Shown here: piece by piece, positions 24,010-29,791 of the stretch
Position numbering within the stretch: the stretch's first letter is position 1
Layout of the letters: each line of letters opens with the position of its first letter
Assembly (NCBI GenBank): GCA_964453215.1
Contig: CAYVRR010000020.1
Span: 1-29,791, forward strand
Direction of reading: 5' to 3'
Length of the DNA: 29,791 nt
Source of the DNA: SABI01 sp964453215
GTDB taxonomy: Bacteria > Spirochaetota > Spirochaetia > Sphaerochaetales > Sphaerochaetaceae
Notes under the pieces: model-generated
What the model saw: only the letters and a program-made list of their open reading frames with translations
Database searches by the model: none
Told to the model about the DNA's origin: nothing
Program-made: the position numbers and the translations under genes

Positions 24010-24270
24010 AGTGTTTTTTTAAATAGATTCATAGAAAAACTCTATATTCATGGTAGTAATAAGAAATACCCACTTTCTCGATTATTCTTTTGGGAGTGTA
24101 GCAATTATTAATACGGCTAAGAATACATATGACTTGAGGCGTTAACCTTCCTTGGAAATTTGAAAGGATGGTATAGACTAAAAATAGATATTTTGTGGGT
24201 AACAAAGAATATATAGGTTATAGATTGGAAAAATGAAGAAAAGACTATAGGACTCATATATTGAAGATAT
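24010..24270 (+). pseudogene. Remains of a HigB/RelE-like toxin gene
   Basis: Three short blocks in different frames resemble successive parts of a HigB toxin. Block 1 (about 24010-24081) reads SVFLNRFIEKLYIHGSNKKY, like the N-terminal SF-x-K-x-TEKL-x-x-G-x-SKK-x-P pattern. Block 2 (about 24104-24160) reads INTAKNTYDLRR, stop, PSLE, like the central LN-x-A-x-x-x-x-DLR-x-PPS pattern. Block 3 (about 24160-24267) reads LKGWYRLKID, then a stop, like LKGD-x-x-x-x-YSIRIN. At least two frameshifts and two stops would be needed. The order, the spacing and the HigA-like frame right behind support the reading; each block alone is weak. Confidence 0.45.
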
Positions 24271-24310
24271 GAGCAAGCATTACCAATAAAAAGAGACCTT
24301 TATTGCACAT

Positions 24311-24667
24311 GTGAAAGAATTAAAACCGGCACTTATTACAGGTCCTAAAGATATTATTAAACATTACTTGGAGTCTGATGGTTGGAATCAAGAAGATGTA
24401 GCTGAAATTACTGATGTTTCAGTAAAAACTATACGTATGCTAATTACCCATACTAAAAACATATTTGTTGAGATGGAAAAGATGCTTTCTATTGCTTTTA
24501 ATACCAATTTAGAGTTTTGGTTAAACCTTGCTCACAAAATTGCCCACATATTACTACATGTAAAAGAGGGAACACCCTGCGTTATTCTCAATATTGTGCA
24601 GAAAGGGAGCTGTGAGAGATATCAAAAGCCCTTACTCCTATCATATATTATGACTATCTCGATGTAA
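24311..24667 (+). pseudogene. HigA-like antitoxin fused by deletion to an ImmA-type metal motif
   Basis: The 118-codon frame begins like HigA-family antitoxins: KELKPALITGPKDIIKHYLE, then an HTH with WNQEDVAEITDVSVKTIRML and ending at EFWLNL. Immediately afterwards comes LAHKIAHILLH, which resembles the ImmA/IrrE active site LAHE-x-x-HILLH. In longer HTH-ImmA proteins these parts are separated by some 150-250 residues. The metallopeptidase glutamate is lysine here (HKIAH), and the last 35 residues are unrecognisable. The GTG start lacks a good ribosome binding site. I read this as an internal-deletion pseudogene; a short functional DNA-binding protein remains possible. Confidence 0.6.
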
Positions 24668-24705
24668 TAAAACATCCTTTTGAAAAAGTAATGAAGAGAG
24701 CTACT

Positions 24706-25058
24706 ATGGAACCAAGATTGACTAAGAGGCAGCATGTAGTACAAATAATTAAGTTTGTTGCTCTTATGCTCTCTGTTTGTACAACTTTAGTGTTAATCGT
24801 GAGTTTACCTTTAACTCTTTGGCAAACGAACCTCGAGCAAATCTTCTTGTTGCCATCTATTGTGCAATATTTATCCCTCTTTCTCCATGGTGGGTAGATC
24901 TACTGGTTGGTTTAGGTCTACACGAATACCTCGTCCTATTTGGCACAATGGTAGGTAATGTATCACTTGAGTTTATGACATGTCGATTTATTATGTATCA
25001 TACGAGTATCAACACAAATACATGGGCTATGCATCAAAAGGAGAATTTGCATATCTAA
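24706..25058 (+). pseudogene. Frameshifted, internally deleted GtrA-family membrane protein
   Basis: From ATG 24706 one frame reads MEPRLTKRQHVVQIIKF then ALMLSV. The following frame, from about 24777, reads YNFSVNREFTFNS and, further on, LSPWWVDLLVGLGLHEYLVL and GNVSLEFMTCRFIMY. These resemble GtrA-family patterns (VLSVLWNFTLNRKFTF, LSTWWGN, GWNEYLVL, NFVTEFLYQRF, from memory of the family). About 34 residues (helices 1-2) appear to be missing after IIKF. The two frames join if one T is added to the GTTT at 24775-24778. GtrA-like proteins are implicated in flipping lipid-linked sugars; this copy is probably dead. Confidence 0.6.
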
Positions 25059-25242
25059 GAGCACCCATTTATTCTTATTAAGTAGAGCCTTTTATCTTTT
25101 ACATCTTCTCCTCGTTTCTGTTGTAAAGAGCCTGATTAGTTGTAATACTATATACCATAAATGGCCTAATTTCTATTTTGCTTGCTACAACTATAGATTA
25201 TATGTATGCTCAATAGAGTATGATGCTGCCTAGGAGAAAGTT

Positions 25243-26712
25243 GTGAATCTGCTACGAAAATTTAAGGAAACATCGCTATCAGTTATCCCCATCATTGTTA
25301 TTGTAATTTTGTTACAATTAACGATTGCACCTGTTGGATGGGATGAGGTGGCTCGTTTTGCCTTTGGTGGTTTGTTAATAATTATAGGATTGAGTCTCTT
25401 CCTCCTTGGCACCGATATCGGAATTATTCCAGTAGGGCAGCGAATAGGATCTGCTCTTATGAATAAACGAAACCTCCCTCTATTGGTGGGGGTAAGTTTT
25501 ATTATTGGTCTGTTTATTACTATGGCAGAGCCACAGGTTCATGTATTAGCACGTCAGGTTGAATTACTTGCTCCCCATATATCTCGCACAATTCTCACAT
25601 TCAGCATTGCTTTAGGGATTGGTTTATTCGTAGCCCTTGCATTTGCACGGCTTATCCTCTCTATCTCTTATCGTACTACTTTAATTGTACTATATATCTT
25701 TCTTGCTATCCTTGCTCTACTAGCTGATAACTTTTTTTTAGGCATTGCATTTGATGCAGGGGGAGCAACTACAGGACCTTTGACAGTCCCGTTTATTCTT
25801 GCTTTGGGGATAGGGGTAGCTGGAGTAAGAAAAAGTGATACGAGTGAACAAGATAGTTTTGGGTATGTAGGGATTGCAGCTATAGGACCTGTTGCTGCTG
25901 TTCTCGTGATGGGGATAATTAGTCGCTTTTTGGGGGAATCTCCTGCTAGTACAGTGAGTGTTAGTGAAGCAGCTGTAATTCCTAGCTTCACCCATATTTT
26001 AATAGAAACTCTAGTTGATGTTGTTCAAGCCCTCACTCCGTTAGCACTGCTTCTTGTAATATTTCAGTTCACGCTCCTATTCCAACATAAAAGACAGTTA
26101 ATACGGATGTTTGAAGGGTTAATCTATGCAACTGTTGGATTGATCTTCTTTTTAGTTGGAGTAAATGGCGCTTTTATGCCAGTTGGATCTGAAATAGGGG
26201 CATTAATTGGAGATTCCTCAATGAATTGGCTTTTAATCCCTATTGGGTTCTTTTTAGGGGCTGTTGTTGTATTAGCAGAACCAGCGGTTTGGGTCCTTAC
26301 AGACCAAGTTCGTGAAGTTTCAGGGGGCTCAATTAAGAAATCCCTTGTACTGGTTTTTTTCTCTATGGGAATATCCTTAGCAGTTGGCTTAGCAATGATA
26401 CGGGTAGTGTTCCACCTTCCCCTCATGTACTTTCTGATTCCTGGGTATGTTATTGCCCTTTTACTCACTTTTTTCACTCCTCCTCTATTTACTTCAATAG
26501 CGTTTGATTCAGGTACCGTTGCATCAGGGCCAATGTCGAGTTCATTTTTGCTCGCGTTTACCTTAGGGGCATCATCATCTACCGGAGGGAGTCCTTTTGC
26601 TGATGCCTTTGGAATCATGGCACTTATTGCGATGACCCCATTAATCTCACTTCAAATATTGGGCCTTTTGTATGCGAAGAAAAAGGTCATATCTACAGTG
26701 AGAAAAGGATAA
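25243..26712 (+). CDS. DUF1538 membrane protein, duplicated (predicted ion antiporter)
   Basis: The 489-residue product is highly hydrophobic (about 12-14 helices) and made of two homologous halves. Repeated motifs: TDIGIIPVGQRIGSAL (57-72) with VNGAFMPVGSEIGALI (307-322), MAEPQVHVLARQV (94-106) with LAEPAVWVLTDQV (344-356), and IAFDAGGATTGP (168-179) with IAFDSGTVASGP (419-430). This is the DUF1538 pattern. I recall a two-gene DUF1538 system in Halomonas reported as a Na+(Li+,K+)/H+ antiporter; here both halves are one protein. GTG start with TAGGAG at 25231-25236. A PII-like gene follows after 10 bp, suggesting nucleotide-controlled transport. Confidence 0.85.
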   Translation: MNLLRKFKETSLSVIPIIVIVILLQLTIAPVGWDEVARFAFGGLLIIIGLSLFLLGTDIGIIPVGQRIGSALMNKRNLPLLVGVSFIIGLFITMAEPQVHVLARQVELLAPHISRTILTFSIALGIGLFVALAFARLILSISYRTTLIVLYIFLAILALLADNFFLGIAFDAGGATTGPLTVPFILALGIGVAGVRKSDTSEQDSFGYVGIAAIGPVAAVLVMGIISRFLGESPASTVSVSEAAVIPSFTHILIETLVDVVQALTPLALLLVIFQFTLLFQHKRQLIRMFEGLIYATVGLIFFLVGVNGAFMPVGSEIGALIGDSSMNWLLIPIGFFLGAVVVLAEPAVWVLTDQVREVSGGSIKKSLVLVFFSMGISLAVGLAMIRVVFHLPLMYFLIPGYVIALLLTFFTPPLFTSIAFDSGTVASGPMSSSFLLAFTLGASSSTGGSPFADAFGIMALIAMTPLISLQILGLLYAKKKVISTVRKG

Positions 26713-26722
26713 AGGTGAACAT

Positions 26723-27415
26723 ATGAATATTAGATTTGATCCTATGCACACAAGTGGGAAACTGCTCCTAAGTATTGTTCAAGAGGGGATGGGGGAATCT
26801 TTAGTTGCAGCAACAAGAGAAGGGGGTGCTCAAGGGAGTACTATTATTTTAGCAGATGGGGTCGCTGAAAGTTCTGTGTTACGACTTTTAGGAATAGGGG
26901 ATTCGAAAAAGGAGATAGTGTTAACTATTATACCCCTTCCACTAGTAGAGCCCGTAGTGGGTGCCCTAAAGAACTTTAGGCGCAATAAGCGTCTATCTTG
27001 TGGTAAGACATTACTTATAGATGTTACACATATTTTGCATCACAACAATGGCAATTCTTCTTTAGGAGAAAAATCAACTCACCCATCTTTTAAAAACGGA
27101 CACACCCTTGTTACATGTATTGTAAACAAAGGAAGTGCAGAAGATGTGATGGAAGCTGCAAAAAAAGCTGGAGCTACAGGAGGAACTATTCTCCCAGCTC
27201 GTGGAACAGGGAAAGAAGAAGATCAAAAGTTTTTTGGTTTTCACCTCGTTCCTGAAAAAGAAATTCTCCTTATAATAGTAGATTCTCACATAGCAATAAG
27301 TATTCTTGATGTTATTCGTGATGTTTCCTGCCTTTCAAAACCAGGGTCAGGTATAGCCTTTTGTATAGACGTTGCAAGTCTTGTACACCTTGCTAAAGCG
27401 CTACCTGTCACCTAA
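26723..27415 (+). CDS. Tandem PII-like regulatory protein
   Basis: The 230-residue product contains two PII-like (GlnB-fold) domains. Domain 1 (about 10-100) has LLLSIVQEGMGESLVAATREGGAQGSTI in its key spacing: a strand, G-x-x-x-x-LV-x-AA, then GAQGSTI. Domain 2 (about 126-230) has the better preserved TCIVNKGSAEDVMEAAKKAG with GATGGTILPARGTG (149-162), a nucleotide-binding loop pattern of PII-like proteins. A 25-residue linker joins them. Its position 10 bp after the DUF1538 gene indicates that it senses a nucleotide and gates that transporter, as PII-like proteins do for other membrane carriers. It is not a classical GlnB: the Tyr-bearing T-loop is not recognisable. Confidence 0.82.
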   Translation: MNIRFDPMHTSGKLLLSIVQEGMGESLVAATREGGAQGSTIILADGVAESSVLRLLGIGDSKKEIVLTIIPLPLVEPVVGALKNFRRNKRLSCGKTLLIDVTHILHHNNGNSSLGEKSTHPSFKNGHTLVTCIVNKGSAEDVMEAAKKAGATGGTILPARGTGKEEDQKFFGFHLVPEKEILLIIVDSHIAISILDVIRDVSCLSKPGSGIAFCIDVASLVHLAKALPVT

Positions 27416-27438
27416 ATTAATGTATATTTTATTCTACC

Positions 27439-27474
27439 TATCCACTTTGTTTTATCACACCTTTAAAGTGGATA
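27439..27474. other. 10-bp perfect inverted repeat with 16-base loop
   Basis: TATCCACTTT (27439-27448) is exactly complementary to AAAGTGGATA (27465-27474). It lies 24 bp after the PII-like gene and about 30 bp before the predicted ferredoxin promoter. No run of T follows on either strand, so it is not a standard terminator; an operator or a mRNA 3'-end stabiliser is possible. Confidence 0.55.
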
Positions 27475-27504
27475 AAAAGATGTATCTATTCTATAAGCAA
27501 TAAT

Positions 27505-27532
27505 TTGAAAAAGATGTAGGCTCTTTCATAGT
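27505..27532 (+). promoter_or_regulatory. Possible promoter of the ferredoxin gene
   Basis: TTGAAA at 27505-27510 and CATAGT at 27527-27532 are separated by 16 bp. Transcription would start near 27540, about 50 bases before the ferredoxin ATG. Confidence 0.4.
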
Positions 27533-27589
27533 GTTATTAAAAAAAATATGTTACCATACCCCTAGTAACTATATATGGAGGTTTATTAC

Positions 27590-27781
27590 ATGAAAGCCAA
27601 AATTGATAGAGACGCGTGTATCGGATGTGAACTTTGCACCACTATATCTCCTTTAGTATTTGAGATGGATGATGAAGATATTGCAATAGTTATTGCAGAT
27701 CCTGTTCCTGTTGATGCAGAAGATTCTGCGAAGGAAGCACAGGAGAATTGTCCAACAGATGCAATAAGTATAGAAGAATAA
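27590..27781 (+). CDS. Single-cluster 4Fe-4S ferredoxin
   Basis: Small acidic electron carrier of 63 residues. The cluster ligands are Cys10, Cys13 and Cys16 (CIGCELC) and Cys54 in ENCPTDAI. The central part is DE-rich and lacks a second cluster, so this is the monocluster type seen in thermophiles, clostridia and spirochaetes. ATG at 27590 is preferred over an in-frame ATG at 27575, because GGAGG at 27577-27581 would otherwise be inside the gene. It lies upstream of hcp in the same direction, and a low-potential ferredoxin is a plausible electron donor to Hcp; this partnership is inference. 280 bp separate them. Confidence 0.9.
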   Translation: MKAKIDRDACIGCELCTTISPLVFEMDDEDIAIVIADPVPVDAEDSAKEAQENCPTDAISIEE

Positions 27782-28009
27782 TTCCTACACAACATCTCAC
27801 TTTTTATGAGGATATGTGCTACAATACCTTTATAGTGTAGATATGCTCTTACCTGTAATACATACAATTCATGAGAATATTTTTGTGCTAACAATGGATA
27901 GTGTTTTGATAGGTACCATATGCAAAGTGGGATTAAAGAAAATAAACAATAGCTTAAAATAAAGATACTAACGTGAAAAGAAGCAAGAACTAACAAAATA
28001 AAGCGCATA

Positions 28010-28025
28010 GCTGGTTTACACCAGC
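28010..28025 (+). other. Hairpin in the hcp upstream region
   Basis: GCTGGT (28010-28015) and ACCAGC (28020-28025) form a perfect 6-bp stem with a TTAC loop, 21 bp before the hcp ribosome binding site (AGGAG at 28047-28051). The rest of 27782-28061 is A+T-rich, with no gene and no convincing promoter; a weak palindrome TTGTGCTAACAA lies at 27883-27894. Function unknown. Confidence 0.4.
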
Positions 28026-28061
28026 ATAATATGTGACTTAAAAAATAGGAGACATAAACAT

Positions 28062-29696
28062 ATGGACAACAAAATGTTTTGCTACCAGTGTCAAGAGACA
28101 GCAAAGAATATTGGATGTACAGTAGGCGGTGTGTGTGGTAAAGATGCTGACACTTCGAATATGCAAGATTTACTCATTTGGGTTACCAAAGGATTAAGCC
28201 AAGTTACTACAAGACTACGAGCTGAAGGAAAGAGTGTTCCAATTGAAGTGAACCACATGGTTACCTTCAATCTCTTTAGCACAATTACTAATGCCAACTT
28301 TGACGAAGATGTTATTGTTGAACGTATTCTTGTTGTAATTTCAACAAAGAAAGAATTGCTTGCAAAGCTTAACAATAAAGAAGGACTTAGTAGTGCTGCC
28401 CTTTATGATGAAACAGACACAAGCAAGTTTATGGGTACAGCTAAAGAAGTTGGCGTTCTTAGTGAAGAGAATGAAGATGTGAGAAGCCTTAAAGAACTCA
28501 TCACATATGGTCTAAAAGGGGTAAGTGCATATAGCAAACATGCGAATGTGTTAATAAAGGATGATGAAGAGCTCGATGTCTTTATTCAGTCTACCTTAGC
28601 TGCCTTATTAGAAGAAAAGAGTGTTGATGAACTCATTGCGCTCACTCTTGAAACTGGAAAGTATGGAGTTTCTGGTATGGCACTACTTGATGGAGCAAAT
28701 ACTTCATCTTATGGGGCTCCTGAAATGACCCATGTGAAGTTAGGAGTTGGAACTAATCCTGGTATCTTAATTAGTGGACATGACCTACGTGACCTTGAGA
28801 TGTTGCTTGAACAAACTCAAGGAACAGGAGTTGATGTGTACACTCACTCAGAGATGCTTCCTGCACACTACTACCCAGCGTTTAAAAAGTACTCAAATTT
28901 CTATGGGAACTACGGAAATGCGTGGTGGATGCAAAAAAGTGAGTTTGCCTCTTTTAATGGTCCAATCCTTATGACTACTAACTGTATTGTAGCTCCAGCA
29001 GAGTCCTATAAAGATCGAATATATACAACTGGTGCTACAGGGTATCCTGGTGTGAAGCACATTGCTGGTGATATTGGAGATGTGAAAGATTTTTCTGAAA
29101 TTATTGAACTCGCTAAAACATGTCCTGCTCCTACTGAATTAGAGACGGGGGAGATTGTTGGTGGTTTTGCCCATAATCAAGTATTTGCCCTTGCTGATAA
29201 AGTCGTTGATGCTGTAAAAAGTGGAGCAGTAAAACGCTTTATTGTTATGGCAGGATGTGATGGAAGACACAAATCAAGAAATTACTATACGGAGTTTGCA
29301 AAAGCTCTTCCCAAAGATACGATTATTCTCACAGCTGGATGTGCAAAGTATAAATACATTAAGCTAAACCTAGGAGATATCGGTGGTATTCCACGAGTTT
29401 TAGATGCTGGTCAATGTAATGACTCCTACTCATTAGCACTTATTGCCTTAAAACTAAAAGAGGTATTTGAGTTAGAAGATATTAACGATCTTCCTATCTC
29501 TTATAATATTGCATGGTATGAGCAAAAGGCTGTTATTGTATTATTAGCATTACTTTACCTTGGAGTGAAGAATATCCACTTAGGCCCAACTCTCCCTGCT
29601 TTCCTTTCACCAAACGTTACAAATGTTCTTGTTGAGAACTTTGGTATTGCAGGTATTTCTTCTGTTGAAGAGGATATGAAAGTTTTAGTTGGTTAA
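28062..29696 (+). CDS. hcp: Hydroxylamine reductase (hybrid-cluster protein, class I)
   Basis: Contains a 4Fe-4S and a 4Fe-2S-2O hybrid cluster; reduces hydroxylamine to ammonia and, by later work in E. coli, nitric oxide to nitrous oxide. The 544-residue product has the N-terminal cluster motif C-x2-C-x8-C-x5-C (Cys7, 10, 19 and 25), typical of anaerobe-type class I. Hybrid-cluster landmarks follow: GHDLRDLE, YTHSEMLPAHYYP, MTTNCIVAP, TTGATGYPG, AGCDGRHKSRNYY, TAGCAKYKY, GIPRVLDAGQCNDSYS and the late glutamate in IAWYEQKAV. ATG 28062 follows AGGAG at 28047-28051. No Hcr reductase is adjacent; the small ferredoxin upstream may supply electrons. A strong hairpin ends the unit. Confidence 0.95.
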   Translation: MDNKMFCYQCQETAKNIGCTVGGVCGKDADTSNMQDLLIWVTKGLSQVTTRLRAEGKSVPIEVNHMVTFNLFSTITNANFDEDVIVERILVVISTKKELLAKLNNKEGLSSAALYDETDTSKFMGTAKEVGVLSEENEDVRSLKELITYGLKGVSAYSKHANVLIKDDEELDVFIQSTLAALLEEKSVDELIALTLETGKYGVSGMALLDGANTSSYGAPEMTHVKLGVGTNPGILISGHDLRDLEMLLEQTQGTGVDVYTHSEMLPAHYYPAFKKYSNFYGNYGNAWWMQKSEFASFNGPILMTTNCIVAPAESYKDRIYTTGATGYPGVKHIAGDIGDVKDFSEIIELAKTCPAPTELETGEIVGGFAHNQVFALADKVVDAVKSGAVKRFIVMAGCDGRHKSRNYYTEFAKALPKDTIILTAGCAKYKYIKLNLGDIGGIPRVLDAGQCNDSYSLALIALKLKEVFELEDINDLPISYNIAWYEQKAVIVLLALLYLGVKNIHLGPTLPAFLSPNVTNVLVENFGIAGISSVEEDMKVLVG

Positions 29697-29711
29697 TTAT
29701 TCTTATGCATT

Positions 29712-29740
29712 ATGAGCCTTTTGCGAAGCAAAGGGCTCAT
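29712..29740. terminator. Strong hairpin after hcp
   Basis: ATGAGCCTTTTGC (29712-29724) and GCAAAGGGCTCAT (29728-29740) form a 13-bp stem with one G-T pair and a GAA loop. The T run does not follow directly, but TTTTTT occurs at 29753-29758. It starts 15 bp after the hcp stop and is the likely transcription end for hcp. Confidence 0.75.
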
Positions 29741-29791
29741 CTGTTTATACTCTTTTTTATTTCCCATAATAATTTACATCTTATTATTCTT

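Larger units (their letters stand above)
23725..25242. other. Decayed accessory tract with no intact gene
   Basis: About 1.5 kb between the CDF gene and the DUF1538 gene. From 23725 to 23946 I see only A+T-rich sequence with a weak terminator-like hairpin. From 23947 there is a palindrome, a promoter, and three damaged reading frames in series (HigB-like, HigA/ImmA-like, GtrA-like). Two further short hairpins lie at 24253-24273 and 24284-24305, just before the HigA-like frame. Bases 25059-25242 hold nothing recognisable apart from the translation start signals of the next gene. The dense surroundings make this gap stand out. Confidence 0.7.

Noticed and set aside
24050..24145. Small gene encoding a 31-residue peptide
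   Set aside because: No ribosome binding site, and part of it reads better as the middle of a frame-shifted HigB-like toxin.
26124..26618. 164-codon open frame on the minus strand inside the DUF1538 gene
   Set aside because: It is antisense to a conserved repeat-containing membrane protein; its composition is that of a shadow frame.
27883..27894. TTGTGCTAACAA as an FNR/HcpR-type site upstream of hcp
   Set aside because: Only four bases of each half are symmetric, the half-sites do not match the FNR or HcpR consensus I know, and it is 170 bp from hcp with no promoter fixed nearby.
27586..28104. 172-codon open frame on the minus strand across the ferredoxin gene and the hcp upstream region
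   Set aside because: It is antisense to a clear ferredoxin and to the hcp start, has no recognised motif and no convincing start signal.

Overview
The window reads as a chromosomal segment of an A+T-rich, diderm, anaerobic or facultatively anaerobic bacterium, most probably a spirochaete. The best evidence is gene order: cdaA, ybbR-type gene, acpS, truA and priA follow each other as I remember them in Borrelia (BB0008 to BB0014). A secreted patatin with a predicted outer-membrane barrel, an Fe-S class I fumarase and an anaerobe-type hybrid-cluster protein fit. The assignment rests on memory and visible motifs, not on a search.

Region 1 (1-13.4 kb, all + strand): two copies of a 25-bp repeat at the window edge, then a tightly packed run of housekeeping genes: glpK, cdaA (c-di-AMP synthesis), a one-domain YbbR/CdaR partner, acpS, truA, family-4 uracil-DNA glycosylase, priA, def, fmt, patatin/barrel protein, radical-SAM protein, VanZ-like protein, and the two fumarase subunits. 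Most neighbours overlap by 1-14 bp or sit within about 25 bp of each other. A near-consensus promoter in front of def appears to start at or very near its ATG.

Region 2 (13.5-15.7 kb): an FKBP-type lipoprotein converging on a HAD phosphatase (stop codons overlap), then a DUF308/HdeD membrane protein.

Region 3 (15.7-23.7 kb): a complete histidine operon hisGDCBHAF(IE) in the order found in Escherichia coli, followed by a CDF metal exporter. Upstream is what looks like a full transcription attenuator: promoter, a 14-codon leader peptide MKHTFNLHHHISFS with four His codons, mutually exclusive 1:2 and 2:3 pairings, and a GC-rich terminator with a run of eight T just before hisG. HisB carries an N-terminal domain that resembles the histidinol-phosphate phosphatase half of E. 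coli HisB but has lost its catalytic aspartates. These are the most interesting signals in the window.

Region 4 (23.7-25.2 kb): a decayed accessory tract with no intact gene. It holds a palindrome plus consensus promoter, out-of-frame remains of a HigB-like toxin, a HigA-like HTH joined by deletion to an ImmA-type metal motif, and a frameshifted, internally deleted GtrA-family membrane protein.

Region 5 (25.2-29.8 kb): a duplicated DUF1538 membrane protein followed 10 bp later by a protein made of two PII-like domains (predicted transporter plus regulator), then a single-cluster ferredoxin and a class I hybrid-cluster protein (Hcp) ending in a strong hairpin.
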